A stretch of DNA of 64,000 nucleotides from Hyphomicrobiaceae bacterium (GTDB taxonomy: Bacteria > Pseudomonadota > Alphaproteobacteria > Rhizobiales > Methyloligellaceae), in contig JALCBY010000012.1 in NCBI GenBank assembly GCA_028066055.1, positions 9,478-73,477 of the forward strand. The letters are read 5' to 3'. A program made the translations under genes and the position numbers. Shown in pieces: positions 18,078-27,750 of the stretch; position 1 is the stretch's first letter; each line of letters starts with the position of its first letter. Below the pieces are notes generated by a model, which was not told the origin of the DNA, ran no database searches, and saw only the letters and a program-made list of their open reading frames with translations.

Positions 18078-18944
18078 GCCGCGATTGTCGGTGTAGTCAG
18101 ATTCCGCGCGGTAGTAGTCCTCGAAACCGACGATCCGCCGCAGCTCCTCAAACTCGAGCACCAGATTCCCTGGGTGTTTCTGCTGTTTGAAGTCGCGCAA
18201 GGCTTCCGCCATGGCGCGCATCGCGGCGGAGAGCAGTGTCAGCGGATAGGCGGCAAAGTTGTAGCCGAGCTCGTATAGTTCATCGCTTGAGAGGATCGGC
18301 GTCGCACCACCTTCGACCATGTTGGCCATGTGAATGCCCGGTGCCTGGCTGGTGACCTGCGCCATCTCCTCAACCGTTTGCGGGGCTTCGACAAACAGGA
18401 TGTCCGCGCCGAGGTCGGTAAAGGCCTTGGCGCGGTCGATGGCCTCGCGAAGTCCGTGTCCATGGCGCGCGTCGGTCCGGGCCAGGATCATGATATCAGC
18501 GCCTGCTTCGCGGGCATCCACCGCCGCCTTGATGCGGTTGAACGCTTCCTCGCGGTCGACCACCAGCTTTCCCTTGGTGTGTCCGCAGCGTTTCGGCGCC
18601 ACCTGATCCTCGATCATGACGGAAGCAAATCCGGCGCGGGCGTACATCTCGACCGTGCGGCGCACGTTGAGCGCGTTGCCGTAACCGGTGTCGCCGTCTC
18701 CGATCACGGGAATCGGAGTCGCCGCGCAGATATTGCGGCCCTGATCGAGCATTTCGCCGAAGGAAATCAATCCGGTGTCCGGCAAGCCGATCCGCGATGC
18801 CGAGACCGCGAACCCGGACATGAAGGTGAATCCGAAACCCGCATCGGCGATCATTTTTGCGCTCAACCCGTCCCAGCAGCACGGCATGATGTGACAGATG
18901 TCTTCGGACAGAAGCGCGCGCAGTTTGGCCGCGTGTGATGTCAT
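18075..18944 (-). CDS. Isocitrate lyase/PEP mutase-family C-C lyase
   Basis: The ATG of MTSHAAKLRA, preceded by GGAGCACCCG, gives 289 residues; the open frame extends further but into unrelated sequence. The TIM-barrel family signatures are present: DGDTGYGNALNV (metal-binding), EDQVAPKRCGH (K-R/K-CGH catalytic loop, as in lyases such as methylisocitrate or dimethylmalate lyase) and ARTDARHGHGL. The substrate is probably a 2-hydroxy- or oxo-dicarboxylate. Two further paralogues lie in this window. It is 49 bases downstream of the LD-carboxypeptidase gene. Confidence 0.87.
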   Translation of the reverse strand: MTSHAAKLRALLSEDICHIMPCCWDGLSAKMIADAGFGFTFMSGFAVSASRIGLPDTGLISFGEMLDQGRNICAATPIPVIGDGDTGYGNALNVRRTVEMYARAGFASVMIEDQVAPKRCGHTKGKLVVDREEAFNRIKAAVDAREAGADIMILARTDARHGHGLREAIDRAKAFTDLGADILFVEAPQTVEEMAQVTSQAPGIHMANMVEGGATPILSSDELYELGYNFAAYPLTLLSAAMRAMAEALRDFKQQKHPGNLVLEFEELRRIVGFEDYYRAESDYTDNRG

Positions 18945-18993
18945 CGGGTGCTCCTCGGGTCGGGCATGTGATCTGGCGGGAAATCTATCGCGA

Positions 18994-19857
18994 TCAGGAG
19001 GCGGTTTCCAGTGCGGGTGCCACGTTGCCGAACGGGACGATCTTGTTTTCGATATCATGGCCGATATCGGCGCGGCCAAGATAGGGAATGCCGGAGCGCT
19101 CGCACCAGTGCCGGATGCATTGCTCCTCATCGTGACCGAAAGCGCGATCGTTTTCGGGCACATCGCTGCAACGCCCGAGCTTGATGCCCGCGACCTTCCT
19201 GATTTCAGGATTGCTGGTGATGTGAAACAGATAGCGGTCGATCCGGTACATATATTCGGACACTTCCTCCAGCATGAGAATGTGGTCCGAAAGGTCCGGC
19301 TGCTGCGGCGTGCCCAGAAGGTGGCTCAGGATCGAGATGTTGAAAGCGGCGGTTTGGATGTTCTCGAAAGCTGTGGGTTCCAGTCCTGACCGGTCCCCGG
19401 CAACGAGGTATCGCAATGCACGCTCGACCGTCGCCTCGCCGCCCTCTCGCGTGACATCCGCCGCCATGGGTCCGTGCGCGACACGTTCGAAACCTTGAGC
19501 ATAAAGAGCGCCGAGAATGGCGCCGACGTCGCTGTAGCCGAGATAGGTCTTGGCCCTTGCCGTGTCGTTGAGTTCAGGCAGCATGGCCTCGAGAAGCCGG
19601 CATGACCCGTAACCGCCGCGCGCGAACCAGATAGCATCGAACTCCGGATTGTTCGCGATCTCCACAAACGCTCCTACACGCGTCGCGTCGTTGCCGGCGA
19701 AATGGCCGCATTCGGTAAAGCATTGTGGATGAAAATGAATTTCGGGGATTGCGCCAAGGTCCAGCGAGGCGGCAATATCGGTGACCCGGTCGGCAATGGA
19801 CCGATCAACCGGCGATCCGGGCGCCACAACGCCAATCTTGAAGGCTCGATCGTTCAT
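18994..19857 (-). CDS. ldcA: LD-carboxypeptidase, peptidase family S66
   Basis: The 287-residue protein has the S66 hallmarks: GVVAPGSP near the start, ARGGYGSCRLLEAM, the nucleophile region YLGYSDVGAIL, the acidic LEEVSEYMYRID and the C-terminal GHDIENKIVPFG with the catalytic His. The enzyme removes the terminal D-alanine from the murein tetrapeptide in the cytoplasm, a step in peptidoglycan recycling. It is divergent from an Mpl-like ligase 81 bases away, which acts on the product of this reaction. Confidence 0.88.
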   Translation of the reverse strand: MNDRAFKIGVVAPGSPVDRSIADRVTDIAASLDLGAIPEIHFHPQCFTECGHFAGNDATRVGAFVEIANNPEFDAIWFARGGYGSCRLLEAMLPELNDTARAKTYLGYSDVGAILGALYAQGFERVAHGPMAADVTREGGEATVERALRYLVAGDRSGLEPTAFENIQTAAFNISILSHLLGTPQQPDLSDHILMLEEVSEYMYRIDRYLFHITSNPEIRKVAGIKLGRCSDVPENDRAFGHDEEQCIRHWCERSGIPYLGRADIGHDIENKIVPFGNVAPALETAS

Positions 19858-19938
19858 TCAGGACCCTTCCGCACCGCTATGCAATTCGACGCCGATTTCT
19901 CCGCGGACAGAAAAACAACAACAGGTCTCTCTTAGCCG

Positions 19939-21342
19939 ATGAGCCAGCGCAAGCACTATTTCTTTTGCGGCATCGGCGGCAGCGGCATGTTTCCGCTGGC
20001 GATCCTCGCCGATGCGCTCGGCCATGAGGTGTCCGGCTCCGACCGCGCACTTGATCAGGGCCGGACGGCGGAAAAGTTTCAGTGGCTGCGTGAGAAAGGC
20101 ATTCCGCTCTTTCCCCAGGACGGCAGTGGGCTCACACAATCGGATCAGGTGCTCGTCGCATCCGCGGCGGTGGAAGACACGGTGCCGGATGTGGTCGCGG
20201 CAAACAGGTTGGGTGCACGTCGGATGACACGCGCCGAACTGCTCGCGGAGATGTTCAACGCGGCGCAAAACACCGTTGCGGTCGGCGGGACCAGCGGCAA
20301 ATCGACGACGACGGGCATGCTCGGGTCGATTCTTCACCAGGCGGGCCTACAGCCGACCATCTTCAACGGGGCGATCATGAAGGACTTTTCGACACCCGGG
20401 AACCCATTTGCAAGCGCGGTCGCGGGCGGGCCGGAGGTGTTCGTGAGCGAAGTCGATGAAAGCGACGGTTCGATTGCGCTGTTTCATCCACGCGTTGCCG
20501 TGCTGAACAACATTGCGCTCGATCACAAGTCGATGGAGGAGCTTCGTGGCCTGTTTCGCGCCTTCGTCGCTGGCGCGGAAGCCGCCGTCATCAACATGGA
20601 CAATACCGAGAGCGCAGCCCTTGCGGGCGAACTTCCACGCGAAAAGGTGGTGACGTTCGCCATCGACAGCACAGGCGTTGACCTGGCCGCAACGGGACTG
20701 TCTCCTCAACCCGATGGCATCGTGTTTAAAGTCTGTGCGGCGGATACAGGTGAATCCGCGACAGTGAAACTCGGCGTGCCGGGGCGGCACAATGTCGAGA
20801 ATGCGCTGGCCGCCCTCGCCGCGGCGAGAGCGCTCGGTGTTCCACTCGGTGCGGCGGCCCGTCATCTGGAGACATTCACGGGGGTCGGGCGGCGGCTCGA
20901 TGTGGTGGGGACCGCGGGCGAGGTTACGGTCATCGACGATTTTGCCCACAATCCGGACAAGATCGCTGCGACGCTCGCGACCCTGCATGAATTTCCCGGA
21001 CGGTTGCTCATCATGTTCCAGCCCCACGGCTATGGGCCCTTGCGCCTCATGGGAGACGCGCTGGTCGAGTGTTTCACGCGAAACCTCGCTCCGGAGGATG
21101 TGCTCGTTATGCCGGAGCCGGTCTATTTTGGCGGTACGGTTGAGCGCAGTGCCTCCAGCGCGGAACTCGTCGCCAAGGTCCGGGCCGCCGGAAAAAAGGC
21201 TCATGCCTTTGATGACCGTGAGACATGCGGTCGAAGACTCCTGGAGCTGACAAAGCCGGGAGACAGGGTCGTCATCATGGGCGCACGCGATGACAGTCTT
21301 TCGGAATTTGCTGCCGGCTTGCTGAACGAGCTCTCCTGCTGA
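19939..21342 (+). CDS. mpl: Mur ligase family protein, Mpl-like
   Basis: The 467-residue protein has three Mur domains: an N-terminal Rossmann UDP-binding domain (FFCGIGGSGMFPLA), an ATP-binding centre (VGGTSGKSTTTGML, SEVDESDGS, NIALDHKS) and a C-terminal domain (DDFAHNPDKIAATL). It is about the size of MurC/Mpl. Adjacent ldcA and the absence of other murein genes favour Mpl, which ligates the recycled tripeptide to UDP-MurNAc, over housekeeping MurC; specificity cannot be proved from the sequence. Confidence 0.8.
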   Translation: MSQRKHYFFCGIGGSGMFPLAILADALGHEVSGSDRALDQGRTAEKFQWLREKGIPLFPQDGSGLTQSDQVLVASAAVEDTVPDVVAANRLGARRMTRAELLAEMFNAAQNTVAVGGTSGKSTTTGMLGSILHQAGLQPTIFNGAIMKDFSTPGNPFASAVAGGPEVFVSEVDESDGSIALFHPRVAVLNNIALDHKSMEELRGLFRAFVAGAEAAVINMDNTESAALAGELPREKVVTFAIDSTGVDLAATGLSPQPDGIVFKVCAADTGESATVKLGVPGRHNVENALAALAAARALGVPLGAAARHLETFTGVGRRLDVVGTAGEVTVIDDFAHNPDKIAATLATLHEFPGRLLIMFQPHGYGPLRLMGDALVECFTRNLAPEDVLVMPEPVYFGGTVERSASSAELVAKVRAAGKKAHAFDDRETCGRRLLELTKPGDRVVIMGARDDSLSEFAAGLLNELSC

Positions 21343-21414
21343 GTGTGAGAGTTTTTCGCCGTAGCCCTGGATTGGTGGTCTGGCGGCGGTCATCCTTGAC
21401 GGCGTGGAACAAAT

Positions 21415-21429
21415 GTTCTATTTTTGTTC
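21415..21429 (+). promoter_or_regulatory. LexA (SOS) box, direct repeat GTTC-N7-GTTC
   Basis: GTTC TATTTTT GTTC matches exactly the alphaproteobacterial LexA operator, which is a direct repeat with a T-rich 7-base spacer, unlike the palindromic E. coli box. It lies 86 bases upstream of the gene starting at 21515 and 72 bases after the Mpl-like gene, so the gene of unknown function is the likely target. An overlapping GAAC-AAAT-GTTC palindrome precedes it. Confidence 0.75.
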
Positions 21430-21514
21430 TCATTAGTGACAACTGTGCCATATTTCCGCTTGAAAAACCGGTTAGCGACCCCATTTCAGGAACACGGCAA
21501 CGCGAATCAATACA

Positions 21515-21976
21515 ATGATTTTGATGACAAACGACGCATTCACAGCAAGGCCCGGCGAAATGTCGGTACCGGCCAACGAGCCGGCGCTCGTGTGTCGTGA
21601 GGCGCAGATCACGCAGCCGTTTCACTATTGGCGCGGTGCGTCCGGCGAGCGTTATCTGCACACGGTGTTTCCGCTTTTCGATTGCCCCCTGATGTCGAAG
21701 GTCAATTATATTCTGGTGCGTCGCGACGCAGACGGAACACGTCGTCCGCTTGATGTAGGGCGGACGGTTTCTGATGCCGACAGCCTGAATCTTGCGCATT
21801 TGCGCCACAGGGCCGCGAATCTCGGTGCCAACGAGATTCACATTCATTTCCTGTCGGAGACGGATCGCGCCCGGGCAGCGGTCGAAGCCGATCTGGCGGC
21901 ACGTCAGCTTGGCCGTACCGTGATGACCCGGGGTTACACGCCGGCAAATGACGGCGCGGAAGCGGTTTGCGCCTAG
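21515..21976 (+). CDS. Conserved-looking protein of unknown function, probably LexA-controlled
   Basis: The 153-residue soluble protein has no signal peptide or membrane segment. No family was recognised. Features are a central PFHYWRGASGERYLHTVFPL segment, an NYILVRRDADGTRRPL strand pair and a C-terminal helix NEIHIHFLSETDRARAAVEADL; an ATG three codons later is an alternative start. An exact GTTC-N7-GTTC LexA box lies upstream, so it is probably induced by DNA damage. It is a single gene converging on the ChaC-like gene. Confidence 0.7.
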   Translation: MILMTNDAFTARPGEMSVPANEPALVCREAQITQPFHYWRGASGERYLHTVFPLFDCPLMSKVNYILVRRDADGTRRPLDVGRTVSDADSLNLAHLRHRAANLGANEIHIHFLSETDRARAAVEADLAARQLGRTVMTRGYTPANDGAEAVCA

Positions 21977-22030
21977 CACACTGGCGTTTTTCAATCCAAT
22001 TTGAAGCTCTGAGTTCGGTCGTATCTGTGT

Positions 22031-22600
22031 CTAGGCCCGTGTGGGCGAGGACAGTCCGAACGGCATCGGCGTGGAATCTCTGTTGAGGGACGCAACCAGT
22101 TCACTGAGCGTGGGCTCCTGCAATCCCATTTCGTGAATGTGGGTGAGGGTGTTGACCACATATTCGACATTGTGCCCGGAAGCTCCCTCGCTTTTGCGGA
22201 CAATCTCCGCCTGGCGTTCGACCGGTAACCGGCCAGCATATTGCGGGTGGGACCGATCGACGATGAAGCACACGGCCTCGACCTTGCACGGCGAGGCTCC
22301 GAGAATTTCAATCTGCCGGTGGGTTTCCTTGTAGACGTTTGTGACTTGCTCGCGTCCTCGCAGATAGTCGAGCGTGTCCTTCGCGTCTTGCCGCCTGACC
22401 CGAAAGGCGATTCCGCGGCACGATCCACCGGCATCGAGGCCGAGAACCAGACCGGGATTCTGTTCCGTCCCCCGATGGACCACCGAGTAGACGCACAGCG
22501 AACGGTGCGCGCCGCGCAGCAATGCCGGTTGCTGTTCGGTGTGTTCGAAACCCGGACGCCACATCAGTGACCCATATCCGAAGACCCAGAGGTCAGACAC
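22031..22600 (-). CDS. ChaC-like gamma-glutamylcyclotransferase
   Basis: The 189-residue protein begins MSDLWVFGYGSLMWRPGF, the YGSL substrate-binding loop of the cyclotransferase fold, followed by the ChaC-type block YSVVHRGTEQNPGLVLGLD and the catalytic Glu region LDYLRGREQVT. ChaC enzymes split glutathione into 5-oxoproline and Cys-Gly in the cytoplasm. It is 87 bases downstream of tyrA on the same strand, but no operon is certain. Confidence 0.88.
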   Translation of the reverse strand: MSDLWVFGYGSLMWRPGFEHTEQQPALLRGAHRSLCVYSVVHRGTEQNPGLVLGLDAGGSCRGIAFRVRRQDAKDTLDYLRGREQVTNVYKETHRQIEILGASPCKVEAVCFIVDRSHPQYAGRLPVERQAEIVRKSEGASGHNVEYVVNTLTHIHEMGLQEPTLSELVASLNRDSTPMPFGLSSPTRA

Positions 22601-22687
22601 GCGCTAACTCCACTCCGTTTCACGCATTCACTAAAAGTGTGCCTGCTTCGGTGGTTTGGCAACCGGACAAGGCCTTGAGAAAAAGAC

Positions 22688-23623
22688 CTAGTCCTCCCCG
22701 GAAGAGATGGTGTGTCCGCGGCCAAAATCCGCTTCGGCCGTTTCCTGTCCGGCCTCGATGATGTTGCGGCGGATGTTGCGCGTCCGGTCGAACAACTCGA
22801 ACAGTTTTTCGCCTTCGCCGCGGCGGATGGCGCGTTGCAGCGTTGAGAGATCTTCGGAAAACCGTCCGAGCATCTCCAGCACGGCATCACGATTGGCAAG
22901 AAAGATATCGCGCCACATGGTCGGGTCGGAGGCGGCGATCCGGGTGAAATCCCGGAAACCGCTTGCCGAATACTGGATCACTTCGGACCGCGTATCAGTT
23001 TCCAGATCGGCGACCGTGCCGACGATGTTGTAGGCGATAAGGTGGGGTATGTGGCTGGTGATGGCCAGTACCAGATCATGGTGATCGGGCGCCATGGTCT
23101 CAACATTCGATCCGAGCGCTTGCCAGAAGGCGGAGAGTTTTTTGACCGCGTCGGGCGTGCTCTTTTCCGATGGCGTCAGGATGCACCAGCGGTCATAGAA
23201 AAGTTCCGCAAAGCCCGCGTCAGGGCCGGAAAATTCCGTGCCCGCCACGGGGTGTCCGCCCACAAAGACACATCCGTCGGGAATGTGCGGCTCAACGTCC
23301 CGTATGACGCTCTGCTTGACCGACCCCACGTCGGTCACGATTGCACCGGGAGCAAGGTCGGAAGCGATCGCCTCGGCGATCGCGCTCGTCGTGCGTACCG
23401 GAACGCAGATAACGACGAGATCCGCGCCCTTCACGGCTTCGCCGGGTGTGTCGAAGACCTGATCGAGAATTCCCAGCTCAACGACGCGCCCACGTGTTGC
23501 CGTCGACCTCGCGGTGCCGACAATTTCTGTCGCTGCGCCACACGCCCGCACGCCCCGCGCAATCGACGAGCCGATAAGGCCAAGCCCGATGAGGGCGATG
23601 CGATTGAAAATGGGCGCACTCAT
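22688..23623 (-). CDS. tyrA: Prephenate/arogenate dehydrogenase
   Basis: The 311-residue protein has the NAD-binding motif [16 protein letters not shown] and family motifs VGSVKQSVI and [16 protein letters not shown], with the PDH helical dimerisation domain in the second half. It oxidatively decarboxylates prephenate or arogenate in tyrosine synthesis. The first four bases overlap the end of hisC (ATGA), so the two are translationally coupled, a usual alphaproteobacterial order. Confidence 0.93.
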   Translation of the reverse strand: MSAPIFNRIALIGLGLIGSSIARGVRACGAATEIVGTARSTATRGRVVELGILDQVFDTPGEAVKGADLVVICVPVRTTSAIAEAIASDLAPGAIVTDVGSVKQSVIRDVEPHIPDGCVFVGGHPVAGTEFSGPDAGFAELFYDRWCILTPSEKSTPDAVKKLSAFWQALGSNVETMAPDHHDLVLAITSHIPHLIAYNIVGTVADLETDTRSEVIQYSASGFRDFTRIAASDPTMWRDIFLANRDAVLEMLGRFSEDLSTLQRAIRRGEGEKLFELFDRTRNIRRNIIEAGQETAEADFGRGHTISSGED

Positions 23624-24720
23624 TTGGCCGACCGATCGTTTTCCATGAAGGCCTTCAGTGCGGCGACGACTTTCCGGTTCTCGTCTTCCGTGCCGACGCT
23701 CATACGCAGCGCATTGGGGAAGCCGTAACCTATGACGCGGCGCAGGAGGATACGTTCCGCCTTGAGCGCTTTGTCGGCATCCGACGCGCGCCTGCCGTCC
23801 TCATCGGGAAAATGAACGAGCAGAAAATTGGTGACGCTGGGTGTGACCTCGAGCCCCAGCGCGCTGATCCGGTCGGTCAGCCAGGCAAGCCATTGCTCGT
23901 TGTGATCGGCTGCTTTCGATGCGTGTGCGGGATCGCTGAGCGCGGCCACGCCTGCGGCGATCGCCGGCGCGGACACGTTGAAGGGACCACGGATGCGGTT
24001 GAGGACATCGGCGATCGGGCCCGGGGCATAGCACCAGCCGAGCCTCAGCGCGGCCAAGCCGTGGATCTTGGAAAAAGTTCGCGTCATCACAGTATTGTCG
24101 GTGGAGGACACGAGCTCGACGCCGGCTTCGTAGTCATTGCGGCATACATATTCCGCATAGGCTGCGTCAATCACAAGCAGCACATTTTCCGGCAGGCCTT
24201 TGCGCAGTCTTTGCAGCTCGTCATAAGGCAGATATGTGCCGGTCGGATTGTTGGGGTTGGCAAGGAACACGATCTTGGTCTTGTCCGTTACCTTCTCCAG
24301 GATCGCGTCGACGTCCGCGCGCACGTTCTTTTCCGGTGCGATGACCGGTGTCGCACCGTTGGCAAGAATGACGATGCGGTACACGAGAAACCCGTGCTCG
24401 GTGTAGATCGCTTCATCACCAGGACCAAGATAGGCCTGCGCCAGCAGGCCGAGCAGCTCGTCCGACCCGGCGCCACAGACAATGTGCTCCGGGTTGAGGC
24501 CGTAGGCGGCGGCGATCGCTTCGCGCAATTCACGCGCCGAGCCGTCCGGATAGCGTTCGTGGGAAACCGCCTCCTTAAAAGCGTCCATCGCAGCCGTGCT
24601 GGGGCCAAGAGGCGTTTCGTTCGACGAGAGCTTGATGACCGGCGCGGTGCCGTCAAGTTCGCTTTCTCCCGGCACATAGGCTGCTATGTCCAGAATGCCT
24701 GGGCGGGGTTCGGGCGTCAT
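23620..24720 (-). CDS. hisC: Histidinol-phosphate/aromatic aminotransferase
   Basis: This 366-residue fold-type I PLP enzyme has [11 protein letters not shown] near the start, [21 protein letters not shown] and the PLP lysine in [17 protein letters not shown]. HisC transaminates histidinol phosphate; the homologue placed beside tyrA commonly also serves tyrosine and phenylalanine synthesis. It is the first gene of the hisC-tyrA pair and is divergent from metX; the 275-base gap holds a riboswitch for metX. Confidence 0.92.
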   Translation of the reverse strand: MTPEPRPGILDIAAYVPGESELDGTAPVIKLSSNETPLGPSTAAMDAFKEAVSHERYPDGSARELREAIAAAYGLNPEHIVCGAGSDELLGLLAQAYLGPGDEAIYTEHGFLVYRIVILANGATPVIAPEKNVRADVDAILEKVTDKTKIVFLANPNNPTGTYLPYDELQRLRKGLPENVLLVIDAAYAEYVCRNDYEAGVELVSSTDNTVMTRTFSKIHGLAALRLGWCYAPGPIADVLNRIRGPFNVSAPAIAAGVAALSDPAHASKAADHNEQWLAWLTDRISALGLEVTPSVTNFLLVHFPDEDGRRASDADKALKAERILLRRVIGYGFPNALRMSVGTEDENRKVVAALKAFMENDRSAK

Positions 24721-24877
24721 TGTCTTTGGCTCACTGTTTCGCGCGCATCTTGCGCAAACTCGCCCCTAGATAGGCCGCTCTCCATACGAATTCAAAGGAA
24801 AGTTCAGGCAGACCCTTAACCGCCAGCGTGTTCAACCTCTTGACCGGGAGGGTAAAACGCGGCTTTAATCGGGCTCA

Positions 24878-24933
24878 AGTGGTGATTTGGCCGGCCGGCT
24901 TGCAGCCACTCAAAAAAAGTCGCTAAAAGGCCG
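24878..24933 (+). ncRNA. SAM-II riboswitch upstream of metX
   Basis: The element fits the SAM-II (metA) pattern: P1 is AGTGG (24878-24882) pairing with CCACT (24906-24910), the loop begins TGATTT and contains GGCC, the 3' strand carries CTTGCAGCC, and a downstream A-rich stretch ends in GCTAAAAGGCC that can form the pseudoknot with the loop. SAM-II aptamers occur almost only in alphaproteobacteria ahead of methionine genes and bind S-adenosylmethionine to switch expression off. Position before metX-metW agrees. Confidence 0.85.
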
Positions 24934-24946
24934 AGTGGAATAGCAA

Positions 24947-24981
24947 CCCGGTCTTGGCGCACAGCCTGGCCGGGATTTTTT
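24947..24981 (+). terminator. Intrinsic terminator after the SAM-II aptamer
   Basis: A 7-bp stem (CCCGGTC with GGCCGGG, one T-G pair) encloses a 14-base loop and is followed by ATTTTTT, just before the metX start. It suggests that the riboswitch acts by premature transcription termination, though the short distance to the start would also permit a translational mode. Confidence 0.7.
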
Positions 24982-25001
24982 GTGTTTGAACGGATGTGGA
25001 G

Positions 25002-26207
25002 ATGGTCGAGGTCAAGGACAAGCCGAGCGTGGACACGAACGGCAGGCGGCAGGAGCAGATGCTCACGCCGGACAGCCTCGTCATGTCTTACGGTGAGGAC
25101 GAGCCGCTTGCGCTCGATTGCGGCGTCGACCTTGCACAGTACTCAATCGCCTACCAGACCTACGGCACGCTCAACGCGGACAAATCCAATGCCGTTATCG
25201 TTTGTCATGCCCTGACCGGCGACCAACATGTTGCAAATGTCCATCCCGTCACCGGCAAGCCCGGTTGGTGGGAGACCATGGTGGGGCCCGGCAAACCGAT
25301 CGACACGAACCGCTTCTTCGTCATCTGCGCGAACCATATCGGCGGCTGTCTGGGTTCGACAGGTCCATCGTCTGTCAATCCCGGAACGGGCCGGGCCTAC
25401 GGTCTGGATTTTCCGGTTATCACGATCCGGGACATGGTCCGGGCACAGGCACATCTGGTCGACCGGCTGGGAATCAAAGACCTGTTCTGTGTGGTCGGAG
25501 GATCCATGGGCGGCATGCAGGTGCTCGAATGGGCTGCCACCTACAAGGACCGGGTGTTCGCAGCCATCCCGATCGCCACCGCGGCGCGGCATTCCTCGCA
25601 GAACATCGCGTTCCATGAAGTGGGCCGCCAGGCCGTGATGGCCGATCCCGACTGGCGCGGCGGACGCTACATCGATGAAGGGACGCAACCGCGCAAGGGC
25701 CTCGCCGTGGCGCGCATGGCTGCGCACATCACCTATCTGTCGGACGAGGCGTTGCACCGTAAATTCGGGCGCAACCTTCAGGATCGCGACCGGGTGACGT
25801 TCGGCTTCGACGCAGACTTTCAGGTGGAAAGCTACTTGCGCCATCAGGGTTACACCTTTGTCGACCGGTTCGACGCCAACAGCTATCTCTACATGACCCG
25901 GGCCATGGACTATTTCGACCTGGCGGCGGATCACGGGGGCGATCTGGCGGAAGCCTTCAAAGGTACCGAGACCCGGTTTTGTTGCGTGTCCTTCACCAGC
26001 GACTGGCTGTTCCCGACAGAGGAGATGCGCACCGTCGTGCAGGCGCTCAACGCGGTCGCTGCCAATGTCAGCTTTGTGGAGATCGAGACCGACAAGGGAC
26101 ATGACGCGTTCCTGTTGGATGAGCCTGAACTGTTTGATGCCGTCTCCGGATTTCTCTCAGCCGCGGCGCAGAAGCGCGGCCTCGAGCCGAACGATCACGA
26201 GATTTAG
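25002..26207 (+). CDS. metX: Homoserine O-acyltransferase MetX
   Basis: The protein has 401 residues from the ATG (a GTG two codons upstream is possible). This alpha/beta hydrolase has the nucleophile elbow GGSMGGMQ and catalytic Asp and His in FTSDWLFP and DKGHDAFLL, plus the substrate region [14 protein letters not shown]. It acylates homoserine (acetyl- or succinyl-CoA donor not decided here) in methionine synthesis. Six bases separate it from metW, so they form an operon under the SAM-II riboswitch. Confidence 0.95.
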   Translation: MVEVKDKPSVDTNGRRQEQMLTPDSLVMSYGEDEPLALDCGVDLAQYSIAYQTYGTLNADKSNAVIVCHALTGDQHVANVHPVTGKPGWWETMVGPGKPIDTNRFFVICANHIGGCLGSTGPSSVNPGTGRAYGLDFPVITIRDMVRAQAHLVDRLGIKDLFCVVGGSMGGMQVLEWAATYKDRVFAAIPIATAARHSSQNIAFHEVGRQAVMADPDWRGGRYIDEGTQPRKGLAVARMAAHITYLSDEALHRKFGRNLQDRDRVTFGFDADFQVESYLRHQGYTFVDRFDANSYLYMTRAMDYFDLAADHGGDLAEAFKGTETRFCCVSFTSDWLFPTEEMRTVVQALNAVAANVSFVEIETDKGHDAFLLDEPELFDAVSGFLSAAAQKRGLEPNDHEI

Positions 26208-26213
26208 CTGCCC

Positions 26214-26840
26214 ATGACCGTGCAACCCACATCCGTTCAGGCGACACGAGTCGACCTTTTGCTGCTCGCGGAAATGGTCGATCCCGGTTCGCGCGTTCTC
26301 GACGTTGGCTGCGGGGACGGGGCTTTGCTGCGCATTCTGGCGGAGACGCGGGACGTCGACGGGCGCGGTATCGAACTCAGCCAGTCGGGTGTGAACCAGT
26401 GTGTGGCCAGAGGCCTTTCAGTGGTCCAGGGCGACGCGGATACGGACCTGGTCAACTATCCCGACGATGCATTCGATTTCGCCATTCTCAGCCAGACGAT
26501 CCAGGCGACGCATCGCCCGCTCGAGGTGCTCGACCAGCTCCTGCGCATCGGCAAGCGCGCCATCGTCTCGTTTCCGAACTTCGGTCACTGGAAGATCAGA
26601 CGGCAGCTCATGTTCAGGGGACGCATGCCGGTGACCGAAAACCTCTCCTATGCGTGGTACGACACCCCGAACATCCACTTCTGCACGATCAAGGACTTTA
26701 TTGTCTTGTGCCGCGACCTCGATGCGAAGGTAGAGCGTTCGATCGCCCTCAACGCACAGGGCCAGCGCATGGGTTTGGGCATTCCTCTTTTCATGCAGAA
26801 CCTGTTCGGCGAGCAGGCAATCTTTCTGCTCAGCCGCTGA
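26214..26840 (+). CDS. metW: Methionine biosynthesis protein MetW
   Basis: The 208-residue class I methyltransferase-fold protein begins the SAM-binding motif as VLDVGCGDGALL and carries the MetW-specific FPNFGHWKIRRQL and SYAWYDTPNIHFCTIKDF. MetW accompanies MetX and is thought to stimulate homoserine acylation. It follows metX by six bases; its 3' end overlaps the convergent methyltransferase gene by 11 bases. Confidence 0.94.
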   Translation: MTVQPTSVQATRVDLLLLAEMVDPGSRVLDVGCGDGALLRILAETRDVDGRGIELSQSGVNQCVARGLSVVQGDADTDLVNYPDDAFDFAILSQTIQATHRPLEVLDQLLRIGKRAIVSFPNFGHWKIRRQLMFRGRMPVTENLSYAWYDTPNIHFCTIKDFIVLCRDLDAKVERSIALNAQGQRMGLGIPLFMQNLFGEQAIFLLSR

Positions 26841-27609
26841 CCGTCTTGCCGGACTTGAACGTGCGCGGTGTGTTGGTGCTGCGCGCGGCGATCGATCCCG
26901 CGGGGATCGGATAGAGCTTGCCCTTCGCCGCCTCCAGACCGCGTTCCGGTGTTGAGCCGTAAATCTGCTTTGTTGCCTCGACGATATTCACGCCGCAGAA
27001 ACCCGGCCACAGAATGGTGCCCACCCGCTCCCAGGCTACTGCCGAGCGCAACAGAATGGACCAGTTGAAGGGCGGCATGTAAAGAGCCTGTTCCCAGTCG
27101 AGCGGCGCGAACATGGCGTCGCGCAGCAGCCGGGTCAGCTGCCCACGGCTGTAAGGGCGTCCATGTCCGAACGGTGTTGTATCGAAACGCGCCCACAGGC
27201 CGGCGCGGTTGGGCGCGACGATGATCACACGCCCCTCGGGGGCGAGCACGCGCCAAACCTCGCGCAACAGCGCGCGTGTGTTCTCCGTCGTCTCAACGCT
27301 GTGGATGATCAGGATCCTGTCCGCAGAACTGTCCGGCAGCGGCAGCTCATGTTCCTGGACGAGAGCGGCCTGTCTGTCACCGTCCTGTGGCCAGGCAACC
27401 ACACCTTGCGATGCCGGCATCAGCGCGCCGACCCGAACCGCCTCTTGCCGGAAGACGCTCAGGTAGGGGGCGGCATAACCCAACCCGAAAACATTCATAC
27501 CGGCAACGTTCGCCCACCGCGCCCGCAGCCGCTGGATCAGCAGCCGGCGCACGACGGCGCCAAGCGGCCGGGCGTAGAACTCGCGCAGATCGATGATGTC
27601 GACGTGCAT
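26830..27609 (-). CDS. Class I SAM-dependent methyltransferase (type 11)
   Basis: The 259-residue protein has a methyltransferase_11 core: strand and motif ILIIHSVETTEN, the post-motif LREVWRVLAPEGRVIIVAPN and a long variable C-terminal part ending in TPRTFKSGKTVSG. An N-terminal MNVFGLGYAAPYL resembles motif I of this family but lacks the usual DxGxG. The substrate is unknown. It is divergent from gloB by 141 bases, a conserved pairing in this order. Confidence 0.85.
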   Translation of the reverse strand: MHVDIIDLREFYARPLGAVVRRLLIQRLRARWANVAGMNVFGLGYAAPYLSVFRQEAVRVGALMPASQGVVAWPQDGDRQAALVQEHELPLPDSSADRILIIHSVETTENTRALLREVWRVLAPEGRVIIVAPNRAGLWARFDTTPFGHGRPYSRGQLTRLLRDAMFAPLDWEQALYMPPFNWSILLRSAVAWERVGTILWPGFCGVNIVEATKQIYGSTPERGLEAAKGKLYPIPAGSIAARSTNTPRTFKSGKTVSG

Positions 27610-27750
27610 GTTTTTCCGTCAGGCAGGTGGCATGTTCTCGCGGTTATCCTATCCGCGATAATCTCCGAAATCAGCCCGACATTTGAATTGATGCTTACCG
27701 GTGCTAGGTTGCGCGCCAGTTGCAAACCCCAAAACAAACGGACCTCACTC

